This document shows, piece by piece, positions 31,922-43,232 of a DNA stretch of 64,000 bases. The stretch spans positions 1 through 64,000 of the forward strand of contig CATLJY010000073.1 of NCBI GenBank assembly GCA_949987705.1. The letters are read 5' to 3'. The position numbers and the translations under genes were made by a program. This DNA is from Thereva unica. Taxonomy: Eukaryota > Arthropoda > Insecta > Diptera > Therevidae. Position 1 is the stretch's first letter; every line of letters begins with the position of its first letter. The notes below the pieces were generated by a model. It was given only the letters and a program-made list of their open reading frames with translations. It was not told the origin of the DNA and did no database searches.

Positions 31922-32811
31922 ATGGGTCTTACGGAAAAGATATTATTTCAAAATGTTGGTGAAAAAGATATTGTTTCAATTTATTGCTGAAAAAGATATT
32001 ATTTCGGTTTCTCGGTGAAAAAGATATTGTTTCGGTTTCTCGGTGAAGAACATATTGTTTCGTTTTCTAGCTGATATGTTTTTCAGCCAGAAAACGAAAC
32101 AATATGTTCTTCACCGAGAAACCGAAACAATATCTTTTTCACCGAGAACCGAAACAATATCTTTTTCAGCAATAAATTGAAACAATATCTTTTTCACCAA
32201 CATTTTGAAACAATGGGGCCTATTCTGTCGGTATAATTTTATCATTTTTTTTATACTTATTATGTTATACCATAAAATAAAAGAATTCTATAAAATCCTA
32301 TTCTGTCCGACAAATTTTATTTTCTTTTATGCATCATAACATAAAATATTTCCCGTTATGCTTCATAACATAAAAGAATCTCAGCAGCGCATTTTAGGGG
32401 TATTTTGACATACTTATGTATTTTATGAACATAATAGGCGTGATTTGACAATTGTTGTGCAAAGTCGTGTCAATTGAGTTTTTAGTTTAATTAAAAATTA
32501 ATATGCCCAGGGCACGCTTTGATTTTGTTTATTTACATTTACCACCGATCAGCTGTTCATATTCAACCGAGCTGTTCAAAGCGTAATAGAACTCAGAGCG
32601 GATTATACTAAATCTTTTATGTTATGTGTCCATAAAAGATTCCATAAAATAATTTTATGGAACCATAACAGGATAGGAATTTCGAAAATATTTTATTTTC
32701 ATTTTATGAAGAAGAAATTTTATCATATTTTATCATAACATAACATAAAATAATATTTTATGAAAAATTGCAGAATAGGCCCCAATATCTTTTTCGTAAG
32801 ACCCATGGATA
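31922..32811. mobile_element. Foldback element in the piggyBac gene
   Basis: Arms of about 147 bp (31922-32068; 32079-32214 continuing at 32784-32811) are inverted copies around a 10-bp loop. Each arm is built of four to five units of about 30 bp containing GATATTGTTTCGGTTTCTCG. The right arm is split by a MITE (32215-32783). The ends read GGGTCTTACGG and its complement. The target duplication is unclear. Confidence 0.75.
32215..32783. mobile_element. MITE, GGGGCCTATTCTG family, copy 2
   Basis: This is the same family as 24293-24840, in the opposite orientation, with GGGGCCTATTCTG and CAGAATAGGCCCC ends. AAT flanks it on both sides (32212-32214, 32784-32786), and joining across it rebuilds the right arm of the foldback element. 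It is thus the youngest of the three nested elements here. Confidence 0.85.
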
Positions 32812-32814
32812 ATC

Positions 32815-32886
32815 CTCGAAACCCACTAAGTATGGTATAAAGATATATGTATGTATTTTCCCTTGTTGATGCCAGAATAGTATACA
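32815..32886 (+). pseudogene. piggyBac transposase, block 2
   Basis: Between the foldback element and errantivirus A a short stretch keeps KPTKYGIKIYV and, after a small frame change, LVDARIVY. These are the conserved segment before and around the second catalytic aspartate. The next codons lie at 49925, in phase, after removal of the provirus and one TACA. Confidence 0.75.
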
Positions 32887-33209
32887 AGTTAAATTTCTAT
32901 TTATATGACTTCATAAAAAAATAAAAGATTATCGCTCTGTATTAAACGTCTTACTTTATTAAAGATCAAAATCAAACTTAAAGGTACTTAGAGCTAATTA
33001 TAATAATTGGGCGAGTTGGGGTTGCTCAGGTGGAGACATGTCGTCAGCAGCTTTTAAGTTCACGGGTACCGTGTTTCCGTTGCAGGTGTTGGCGGTGTTG
33101 GTTGACCTGTGGGAAAGTATGACATCGGCCTTGGGTTGTTAGCCTGGGAAATGTTGCGGTGGCGATAGATTTCCTTTGTTTAATATTTCTGGTGAATTTT
33201 GCGTTAACT
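32887..33209 (-). repeat. Errantivirus A 3' LTR (323 bp)
   Basis: Begins AGTTAAATTTC and ends GCGTTAACT on the plus strand. On the minus strand the purine run TTAAGGAGGGAAG (33210-33222) directly precedes it, the expected plus-strand primer. It matches 49478-49924 apart from the differences noted for the provirus. Confidence 0.9.
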
Positions 33210-33240
33210 CTTCCCTCCTTAAATGTGAATGTCCTCATTC

Positions 33241-34790
33241 TCAAAAATATGGAATCTGGCTGATCCTAGTTGTTTCAGGTGATGAAGATCTGGATCCTTG
33301 ATGTTCTGTAGAACAATCTGCCTCTGTTATGATTGTTATTGGGATTTCCCTCGTCTCTATTACAGTGGTGGTTACAGGATTACTTTTGAGGTAAGTGATG
33401 AGATTTGTTCCAGAGATAATTAGCAGGAAGATAAGTATGATGGTAGTTACTCCGAAATTGGTAAGATATATTGTTCGGCTTTCTTCTTCAATCAACTTTA
33501 TGCGTTCAGTGTTGTTAAAATGCATCTCTTTCATTGATTCAAGTGTAAGTATCTCTTCAAAGGTCCTGACGTTTTCGTCCGGCTGCACAATAGGAGGAAG
33601 TGGCTTGGAGCTGGAGCGTTCGTTAAACGTGTACGTCTGATTCTGCGATCACCGTTGCGTTGTGGTATTGGATGATGAATGTTCCAGCTAGGTTCATCGT
33701 TTCGCTATTGATCATGATCGATCCATTGAATTTATTCAGCAGCAAAGTTCCAGGGAATATTTCTTCCGTAGAAGGGATGTGTCTATTATCAATTTCGGTG
33801 CAGGTTGAAGGTCGACTCCTGAGCAAGTTAGGGATACAGTTTGTTTCGCTTAAATCTACTATTTGTTTATTATTACATATTGTTATCCTAGTGCTAGAGG
33901 GACATTTTTCTTTTATGCCATAAATTTTATTTTCACAATCTAATACATTTTCGTATGGTACTTTAACTATAAAATTTTCTCTTTTAATGGGTTTTATCGT
34001 TAACATTTTGCATAAGGCAATATCCGTATTGGGAATGCTCATTATATAAAGTAAGCTAAGGTTACTTGATGCAATTTTTATTTCTGCAAAATCTAATGCT
34101 TTTTCTAAATTAGTATATGGTACGTTATTTTTATCAAATAATTCTTTAACTACATTTATTTCTTTATTTGAAAGTATGAAGGAATTTACGATACCAACTT
34201 TTGCCCAGTGTAAGGCGTAATCTACGTTAATAATTTCTTCCTTAATTAGATCTAGTTTATATTTTTAATGTTTGCTACAACTACATTTCTCATTTCATCA
34301 TTCGTTTTGAATGTTTCTATTATTTTATTTGCAAGATTCGTTATATTATTCATTCTATCAGTTATCGATTTATTAATTATGACCTGTTTATTATTGTTTT
34401 CTAAAACATCGTTTATTTTTGCTTTCAATATTAGAAAATCATCGTGGTCAGGGCTTCCGGCTAGCCATTTCCATGCACTGCCTAGAAAGTCAAGTGATCT
34501 CTTTAGCCTTGTTTTGGGTTTTAGTCTGTTAATTGAGATTTTAATTTGAGTTAGTTCGTGGGAAATGAATGGATACATGGGATGGGTTGTACCGACTTCA
34601 TTTTTTACTTTAAGGTCTAAGTCGAAAAGGATTTGCTCGTAAGATTGTAGATCGATGACGTGGATCAACTTGAGAGTTCCAGTTTGTACTTTTGCTGTTC
34701 CAGTAGTTAGTGCTATTGCCTTTGATTTTGAGTAGTCCAAGATCTGTACCTCAGCGGAGCAGAAGGTGATGAGCAGTCTGGAAGGGAAAA
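33241..34790 (-). pseudogene. env: Errantivirus A env (broken)
   Basis: Three fragments in different frames make up an errantiviral envelope gene. The 5' part (34252-34790) starts after TTTTCCCTTCCAG, a likely splice acceptor for env mRNA, with a hydrophobic leader and a basic RLKR site followed by a conserved W-containing segment. The middle (33623-34042) is Cys-rich. The 3' part (33241-33588) has a transmembrane stretch of about 22 residues near its centre. Such proteins mediate membrane fusion in insect errantiviruses. Frame changes and stops around 34042-34252 and 33588-33623 rule out a full product. Confidence 0.8.
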
Positions 34791-34791
34791 T

Positions 34792-35932
34792 TTAACTCTT
34801 AATGTTGTTTTTGTGTATTATCCTGCCTGATTCTGTGAGAAAGGTTTTTGAATGGTTTTCCTTTACTATTTCTTCTTTATAACGTGGAGATAATTTAGAG
34901 CCTTTTCGTTTATTTAACTTAACATAAATGATTTCGCCGGGGGTGTAATCTTTGATTGGGTGTCTTTTTTTGTTAAGGTGGGCTAGATCAGCTTCCTGTT
35001 TCTCTTTGAGCCTAGTTATGTTGTCTTGTCTGGCTTTTTCGAAATCTTCGGGGTTGATGCTAACGCTTCTACCAAAGAAAACTTCGAGTGGTCTCTTGCC
35101 TGTTGTCGAATGTACCGAGAAGTTATATTCGTATACAGCTCTGTCGAGGAGCTCTGGGAAAGATCTTTGTACGCCGTCCGTTTTTAGACATCTTAATATT
35201 TCCGTAAGGGTCGAGTGAAATCTTTCTACTTGTCCGTTGACTGTACTAGAGTAAGGAGGGGTTTTGAAGATTCTAATATTGAGTTGGTCTTCGACCATGA
35301 AACTGATTGATGATGAATTGAGGGATTTCTCGTTGTCGATAACGATTGTCTTAGGAACGCCGAAGGAGAACAGTAATTCACGTAATGGAGCCTTTATGTC
35401 TTCAATCGCTTTTGATTTAAGTATTTTTACTTGCGCATATTTGGAGAACTTATCTATTGCTGTCAGTACTAATTTTTTTTCAGTTGAATAGATATCTATA
35501 TGTAGAATTTCGCCTGGGATACTAGGAATTGGTGTCTCCTTTAGCTCAGGTTTGTTAGAGTGTCTGTCATATTTTTGTTCTTTACAGACTACACATTGTT
35601 TAACCAAGTTGTTTATTTTGGCGTTCATTTTTGAGAAATAGAATTTTTCCAGAAGTTGAATTTTGTTTTCTCGTGCATTACGATGAGCTCTTTTGTGGGT
35701 GTTCAGAATTTCCTCTTCTTGCCTGTCTGGATTCGTAAGGTCTTCTACTTGAGTTTGGGTAAAACGGACTTTATAATTTCTGAAGTGGGCTGCATAAATC
35801 TGCTGGATCCTGCCCATAATTGTTTCTGATGTTAGTAAACCATTAATCACGCTGGGGTTTAAGTATCGTTTGAATATTGCTATCACTTCTTCTTCAGAGT
35901 AATTCAGAGAGAATATTGCTATCACTTCTTCT
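34792..35932 (-). pseudogene. pol: Errantivirus A pol: integrase
   Basis: The frame holds the zinc-binding H-H-C-C region (HKRAH ... CVVCKEQKYD), the catalytic core with aspartates in HIDIYS and VIDNEKS and the glutamate in GQVERFHS, and a basic C-terminus. Its start is disturbed by a 39-bp tandem duplication (35873-35950, recurring AATATTGCTATCACTTC) and a frame change near 35935 that separates it from RNase H. Integrase inserts the DNA copy, giving 4-bp duplications in this group. Confidence 0.85.
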
Positions 35933-37960
35933 TCAGAGTATATGTCTGTGATAGGTGGGGAATGGAATCTTAAACTCGTAGTAGGTTTCGTCGCCTGACT
36001 TTAGTAGTATTTGGTTTTTAAATACGTTAATGGGTGCTTCTGTAGCTGGTATGTGATCGTGAGCAGAACTTTCGCTACTATGCTGTGTTACAATGACCGA
36101 ATTGATTGGGGATGTTTTCGGTGCCCTGGAGAGAGCGTCGGCTACTACATTCATCTTGCCAGGTGTATATTTTAACTCGCAATTATACTCCTCTAGTATA
36201 CTTTTCCACCTTTTCATTTTGTTATTATTGTTCTTGTTGCTTAAAGCATAAGTCAGTGGTTGGTGGTCGGTGAATATTTGGACTTTCGCTGTACCGTAAA
36301 GGTAGTTTCTTGAGAAATTAGAGCCCATATAATTGCAAGCATTTCTTTTTCATTTGTTGCATAGTGTTCCTCCGTTTTATTTAATGTTCTGGAGATGAAT
36401 ATTATGGGTCTATTATCTTGGGCTAACACTGCGCCGATTGCGTAGTCCGAGACATCTGTGGTTAATTGAAACTCTTTATTAAAATTGGGATAAACGAGTA
36501 TCAAGTCTTCTGAGACTAAAGAATTTTTAATTTTTGTAAAGGCTTCGATTGCTTCGTCGTTAAGCTGGATAGTTTTTTTGCTTGATAGGTTTTTGGAAAC
36601 TCTTCCGCCTTCCCCTCTTAAAAGGGCTGTAAGGGGTTTCGCCAGGTTGGCATATCCCTTGATAAAACGGCGATAGTACCCTGAAAGCCCGAGGAATGAT
36701 CGAAAATCTTTCAGTGTTTTTGGGCATGGGAAGTTGGTTATTGCTTCAACTTTCGCAGGGTTTGTTTTGATTCCTTCTGAGAAAATGATGAAGCCTAGAA
36801 ATTTGACTTTGTCCCGAAGGAATTCACATTTGTCGAGCTGAACTTTCATGTTTGCATTTCTTAGGGTTTGGAAAACTTTTTTGAGGTTTTCGAAGTGTGA
36901 GTCTTCATCTTTGCTGAAGATCACGATATCGTCAATATAGACGTAGCAGATTTTCCCTATATGATCGCGCAGTATGTCGTCGAGTGCTCTTTGGAAAATA
37001 GATGGCGCATTCTTTAGGCCGAAAGGTAATCTTGTGAACTCATACTTTCCGTTGTTCACAGAAAAGGCTGTCTTTTCGAAATCTGATTCCTTAAGTGGGA
37101 TCTGGTGAAAACCGCTTTTGAGGTCGATCACAGAAAACCATTGACTCTGTCCTAGTTGAGCTAGAACTTCGCTTATTTCGGGAATAGGATATTTATCCGC
37201 GATCGTAATGGTGTTTAATTTACGGTAGTCTACCACCATTCTATATTTTTTCTCGCCGGATGAGTCGGCTTTTTTTGGCACTATCCATACAGGAGAATTA
37301 TATGGAGAGCTTGATGGTCTTATGACGCCATCATTTAGAAGTTGTTTTACTTGCTTCTCAACTTCGTCTTTCAGGGACATTGGATAGGGATAGAATTTGG
37401 AATATTCCGGAGTTTCTGAAGTTGTCCGGATTTCTCCCTTTATGACTGTAGTAAAGGTCAATTTGTCATTGGGCTCAGTGAAGAGATTCGGAAATTGCTG
37501 TACCAAATTGTTTATTTTATCTGCTTGCTGTTCGCTCATATGATCAGTTCTGATATCTATTTGGTTTACTGCCGTGTAGGCTCGTTGTTTCATCCTAATC
37601 TTAACTTTATTTCGGATAATCATGAAGCTTTCTTTTGTGTGTATTATTGCGGACAGGTCTTTTAAACTATCATTGCCTAGGATGGCGTGAAATGATCTGA
37701 GAGAAGGTAGTATAAAGAATTTAATCTTTGTATCATCGATGCCAAATAAGTTAGCTAAAATGTGGTGAGAAATTTTAATGTTTCCACCTATGGAGTTCGC
37801 GTAGAATGGCTGTACATTCGGAATGGGATTTGGGGCCAAGTTTGCTTGGATATAATTTTTACTAGAACCGGTATCGATCAGAATATTTAATATCCGTCCG
37901 CTCTTCGTTCTGCATTCGAAGTAGGGCAGTGAAGAGCTATTTATTCTAAAAAATGGATAT
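35933..37960 (-). pseudogene. pol: Errantivirus A pol: protease, RT, RNase H
   Basis: The retropepsin loop LIDTGSSKNYI lies near 37870 and continues in the same frame into RT: KYRMVVDYRKLN, LPFGLKNAPSIFQ, and the catalytic YIDD at 36928-36939. RNase H follows (TTDVSDYAIGAVLAQ, then HYATNEKEMLAI). A frameshift near 36300 moves the rest of RNase H and the linker (FTDHQPLTYAL, ADALSRAP) to another frame (35933-36328). Order and length match gypsy-group Pol. The true 5' end overlaps gag, so expression would need a ribosomal frameshift. Confidence 0.85.
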
Positions 37961-39612
37961 CTGTGAAATCAGAAATTTCCTGTGGGTCACTTTCGTTTTC
38001 CACATAGGTTTCTGCGTAATCCGTAAAGGATTGGTCATAATTATCAGCTTCCGCGTCTCGCAATTGCTCGTAGCTGTCAATCTCGGGGTTCTATGTGGAA
38101 GTTTCGTTGATACTTATTAGGCATGTTAACTCTTTGCGATTCTGCTGAAGGTCTTTTTCCATACATCTGATTTTGCGATGGTCTATTCATATAGTCGATT
38201 CTTTTTGTTTGGATGGTTTGATCAACATCCATTGGTTCAGGCCTTAGTTGTGGTTTGTTTGCGGCTGGTCGTGGTGGAGTAAATGAATTGAATTGGCCAT
38301 AATTATGTTGCACATTCCGATTGAATGCTGGTTGTCTGTAGAAGTTTTGATATGCAGGTTGGGGTATGTGTGCTAGGTTGGGATAGAATTGTGGTTTTCC
38401 TCCTTGATGGTTTGGTCTATTGTGGTTTGGTATATTTTTACGGGGTGGTAACGGTAGCATGACCTGATTGTGGGCAGCACGAGATGGACCTTGATGTGAG
38501 ATGGCATATCGAGTTCTATAATTTTGGTTTTCCAATTTAAGACAGAAGTGTAGCGCTTGAGGTAAACTTGTTGGTTCCCGCATTCCAAGGAGTCTTGGTA
38601 GATCGCCTCATAAACCTCTGATAAAAGTGTCGAGGGCTTTATCCCTATATGTCTGGGTGAGTAAAGTTAAAGACTCGTTGCTAACGTCCATGCAACCTAT
38701 CTTATTCAGAATGAGCGATAAATGGGTGTACACCTCGTGGTAGAATTCTTGTACGGTGTTGTTCCCCTGAATCAGAGAAGACATTTGAAGACCCTCGGGG
38801 AAAAACCAACTTAGTCCACTTTCAAAAATCAGAGAATTCAGCTCCTTCTATTAGCTGCTAAGGTGTACTAAAATTCAAATTCATTCAACTATGGGGAAAA
38901 ACCAACGTAGTACTGACAAAATGAACGGGCAATAATAAAAGGTTCGGGGAAGAACCAACTGAGTCCATGGGAATGAGGAAAAAAACTTTTATTTTTTGGA
39001 ATTTTATTTTTTGGACTAAGTTGGTTTTTCCCCGAGGGTCTTCATTTGGTATTCGAGTGTGGATATATCGCGTTTATCTGAATAATGCATCGTGAGACAT
39101 CGAGCTATAGATTTCCAATCTAACGGAGTATTATAAGATTCTAACACTACGTCGGCTTGTCCAATAATTTTGTTGCGAATCACGTTTAGTATACCGAAAT
39201 ATTTAGGGGTTCCTTTGATACCTTCGTAAAGTTGTAGAATTCGATCCACACTCTTTTTCCAAGAGTTGAATTCTCCAGGTAAACCAGTGAAGTCTTTTAG
39301 ACATCGAACAACATCTGGTATTTTGTCTAATTCGCCTAAATTTGCGCGAAATTGTGGGTAAATAGTTTGGTCTGTTCCCATGAATTGATCGGCATCTGGA
39401 TTTGTTAAAGACTGAATTATTCGTCGTCCTTCGCTTTGAAAAACACGGTCAAACACTCCGGTTATGTACCTATCTAGGGACTCATTTGCGACAATTCCAC
39501 CAGTGGTGACTGTGGGTGGTTGAGATGTTTGAGATGGTTGAGGTTAGGGATTTGGATTTTGTTCTGCTGCACTCAGAACCGGGGGCCTAATTAGATTATT
39601 CGGGTTAGCCAT
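37942..39612 (-). pseudogene. gag: Errantivirus A gag (broken)
   Basis: From the ATG at 39610-39612 the gag frame covers 39016-39456 (FDRVFQSEG, DFTGLPGEFNSWKKSV) and, beyond a 257-bp MITE, 38077-38780 with a basic, Arg/Asn/Gln-rich tail and PEPMDVD. Stops occur near 39545 and 38609, and a frame change near 38085 precedes the acidic end that overlaps pol. It would be the structural protein forming the particle. Length without the MITE is about 470 codons, normal for the group. Confidence 0.8.
38787..39043. mobile_element. MITE in errantivirus A gag
   Basis: A 257-bp insertion with inverted ends GAAGACCCTCGGGGAAAAAC (about 30 bp in full), flanked by ATTT (38783-38786, 39044-39047). The gag codons on either side are in phase when one copy of ATTT is kept. 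The core motif GGGGAAAAACCAAC recurs twice more inside in direct orientation (near 38895 and 38945, the second with one change). No coding region. Confidence 0.85.
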
Positions 39613-40029
39613 TTGCTTATTCTTCAAACCAAGACGAGAGATTTTGAGTGATTTTTAAAACTGCTACTTGATTATGGAATGGTTTTTGAAGTAAAACTTC
39701 TTTAGGGACGTTTGCTTAAAAAAATTTACATGAGAGTGAATCAATTTCATTCGTGTAACGCTCTCACACATGAAAAATCGTCAGAACTTTCGTATAACGA
39801 TGGGAAAGGGTACGAGAGACGAAGAAACTCGGGGCTGTGTATGCAACAGCGAAAATACACTCTGCCTTACTGCATAAATTTTCTGGCATGTTAGCGACGT
39901 TGTCGCCCAGACTTTGCTTTATAGGAATACAAATTCACCATTATGTTGAGGTGAATTATTTGAGATTTTTCTTGTGGTTTGGTCACTGGCCGAGCTTATG
40001 CCGCAGACACTCTGGAGTTGACTGAAATG

Positions 40030-40480
40030 TTGGAAGCGGCATATACGACCAAAGTCTAGAAATTAACAAGTCTTTCATCTTCATATGGTTAATGAGTGAA
40101 AGGCGAACAGCTGCATGCACAAGTTTTTCAAATGACGATGTCAGGCTATCAGAGAGAGAATGCAACATTTTTATACGCGCTGTAATACAACCATAAGTCG
40201 GAAAATTTTATGAGTTTATATGGGGATATATTGGTGCATATTTGCTCGTTTGTTTTGAAGACTCCAATTTTGACAGCTGATTCAATTGTCTTTCCTTTTC
40301 TGGTCTGCATACTTGATCGAAAAGAGAGAATCTGGCTTTGTCTGGCCGAGTTCACGAAGTATGCGTTGAGTTTTGCTCAGCAGTGATGTTCATATATGCA
40401 CGCACACAATCAACGGTCGGAAATTTTTGTATGAAGATGAAAGACTTGTTATTACTAGACTTTGTATACGACAAGAATTT
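40030..40480. repeat. Diverged inverted repeat in errantivirus A leader
   Basis: A block at about 40040-40085 (containing GTCTAGAAATTAACAAGTCT) is found inverted at about 40427-40470 with roughly 85% match by eye. Beyond that the arms match weakly. It may be an old MITE; ends and target duplication were not found. Confidence 0.45.
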
Positions 40481-41384
40481 TCGGCGCAGCCTGAGCAAGT
40501 GGATCTGCTTTTTGGCGTGGCCAAACATGTAACACTGCCGGGAAGTTAGAATACCAAAAGGGAGTGGTGAATTAAATGTGTGAGGTGCTCTTGTTTTAAA
40601 TTGGCACCCACTTCCCCTTTGGTGAGATGTGCTGCACCTTTCCCCTTTTTAAATTATAATTTTTTTAACTTGCAACAAATCGACGAATCGTTTATGTCAA
40701 AACATTACACTGTTGTGAAAATCGTTCCTGATATGTTGTTTTTGGGTCGCTGAATATGAAAATCGGGGTCCCACAGTCTTAAAACATGCATGTCTCCTTT
40801 AAATATGCTTAAAAACTCCCTTTTTTTAAGGATTTCGCGATAATTTTAATTATAATCAAAAACAAACCGATAAAATACATTTTTTACAATATTTATATTC
40901 AAAAGTGGTTGATTTATAACAAAGCAAATTTTATGATAAGGGATAATAGTAAAGGGCTAAAACTATCCCTGCATCGACTGAAAATATAAAGGTTTGTAAA
41001 AAATGTTTTTTCAACTTTATGCTTCAAATTTGGTTTAATCAGCTAAAATAAATTATTTTCAACTACGCCTAGATAAAAGAAGAATTTGAAAAAGGTTGAT
41101 TGTTTTTTGCATTTCTTTTTGCTCCCTTTAAAATTAATTAGCTCCCTAAAAGATTGTATGGGACGAAGAAATCAGGTAATTGGCTAGGTGGCCATAAAGG
41201 GTGCCAATACCATACTCAAGTAGATTGGCTCTCGTTTGCGTAGATAAAGCGGCTCGCGCAGGTAAAGCTTCAGATTGGATGTGGTTGGCGGACTGCTTGG
41301 TAAAACAATACTTGGGTTTGGAATAGTCTATGCCGATGCGGATGCAATTATTAATGATCATGAATGTAGCGGGAGCGGAGCATG

Positions 41385-41700
41385 CATAAAGCTGGTGACA
41401 TATCCAAGCGTACATGAGTTCAATTCGTTGATAAATAATATAGAAGTGTGTGTATTCAAATGCGACCTGACAGAATGTTCCATGAATGGAATGCATGCCC
41501 CGCAAAGGTCGGGCTACTTTTAACTTTTTCTGTAATGCCGCATTCGAAATAGCACACACAAGAATCCACAACAAACACATGCACCTTGCATGCACTCGTT
41601 ACTTAGATTTTCGGGCTATGTGTGAAAGCCGGGACGGAAAAAACCATGCAATTTTATGAACCTCTGAATGTAATGCATGTACGCTTGCATATGTTAGCAG
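41385..41700 (-). repeat. Interspersed repeat R1, reverse copy
   Basis: Reverse-complement relative of 30600-31000, sharing GGCTTTCACA, ATAGCCCGAAAATCTAAGTA and GTAGCCCGACCTTTGCG. The minus-strand frame 41146-41595 is open across the shared part. It lies between the gag and primer site of errantivirus A, so it was probably inserted there, but boundaries are unclear. Confidence 0.55.
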
Positions 41701-42901
41701 CTTACTTCCATGAGGCGAATGTTTAGATTTTCGTGCCTGTGGCGGTAGTATCCATGCCGGTGGCGGAGGCGTGCATACCCATGTGGGATGCGCACTTATG
41801 TATATGCTATACGTACTAGGTGCACCGCGTGTATGCTTTTAAGAAAATTAGCCAATAAAAATTTATTTTTACTCGGTAACTTTTAGGTTTTAATGTAAAT
41901 AGGAATTCATAAATATTGATATTTTCAAATAGTATTTGTATCAAGTCCGTCAGTAGATTCGTCAGTATTCCTCCTGCATCTGTCGTTGGCCTGAATTTTC
42001 TCAAGTGTACTATAGATCCGACAGACTTTCCACTATATCTATTGCATATTACTAGCAGTTGGGCACAAAAGTTTTACTTCTAAAGTGTGGTCTTAAGCAC
42101 ACTCATATTTTTTTTTTATAACGTACGAACTTTTCTATACCTTTACCGGCAATTTATATAACGATTTAAAAATTTTAATAAATAATTTCGCGAATAAGGT
42201 AATAATTAATTTCACCGATTTATTTTTCTTTAATTCATTTTTATCAAGAATCTTGTTTCACTTTAAAATATAATAATTATAGAGGGAAAAAATAAAAAAT
42301 AAAAATGGAATATATTCTTAAAACTATAATATATTAAAATAAAAAACGAATATTTTATTTGTTTTATTAAAAAATTGTATCAAGAAAAATTTTAGTATAA
42401 CTCTAAAAAAAAATATATTTTATTTTATTTGTTTTATTTATTTGCTATCAATTGGTATCTAAAAAAATTTATTAACTTTTGCAAAATAAATATATTTATT
42501 CCTTCACTTTTCCTTTTTTTTCGTATAGATTTTATTTTTTAAAAAATTGCTCCCAATCTGATAATTTTCACTTTAAATTTATTTTCACTTTCTTTGAGAA
42601 ATATATATATAACAAAGACTTACAGAACTATTAGAAATTTTCTTGTCATATCCGCGATGAGTGGCTGCTAAAACTTTTAGCTCCTTTTCCTCCGATGATC
42701 GGCTACAGGGGGGCCTTATTTCCTCACGCGATGGGTTTTTCTTTGGACGCAGGTACTGGTGCTTCTTGAGGACCTTTATTTTCAGTTCGTTATGTTGCTC
42801 CTTATAAATTGTGGACTGCAATTTGCTGGTACTTCTTGAGGACCTTCTGCAAATTTGTTGGTGCTACTTGAGGACCTTTTATAACAATCACTAAACACGC
42901 G

Positions 42902-43232
42902 AATTATAAAAAAAACGTTTATTTAGGCTAAAAAAAATATTAAACAAAAACTACTTGGAATAAAAACACAAGATTTAAGATATTACAATTTATTAAAAAG
43001 AAACGAGATTTAAGTTTAAAAGTCCGAACTCAACTAACTTCTAAATACATATTCTTCAAAAAGCTTTCTAGCCATCGAAAAACTTCAAAGTGTTTAGGTT
43101 GCAGTTTTTCGATGGGAAAATTAAAATATTCTTTGTTGGGATTTCTCGGAAAACTCGGGTATCATCTCGTTACCCGAGATTTTCGGTATGCATGCAGCAG
43201 ACAACGTTATCTTGTCTTTTGCATACATAACC
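42902..43232 (-). repeat. Errantivirus B 3' LTR
   Basis: Near-identical to 49068-49394. The purine run CCGAGGAGG (43233-43241, minus strand) adjoins it inside, and lies within the env coding sequence. The env stop at 43121 is inside this LTR, so the last third of the LTR on the plus strand is coding for env. Confidence 0.85.

Larger units (their letters stand above)
39613..42897 (-). other. Errantivirus A leader with further repeats
   Basis: This 3.3 kb is too long for a simple leader. 42585-42897 holds three diverged copies of a CTTGAGGACCTT motif and, on the minus strand, TTCT|GTAAGT at 42618-42627, a plausible env splice donor. 41390-41700 is the reverse copy of repeat R1. 39970-40530 contains a diverged inverted repeat. 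40560-41140 and 41830-42580 are AT-rich with nothing recognised. The small frames here are not convincing genes. Confidence 0.45.

Noticed and set aside
34268..34549. Plus-strand hydrophobic frame over the errantivirus A env
   Set aside because: It is the antisense shadow of the env gene in AT-rich DNA.
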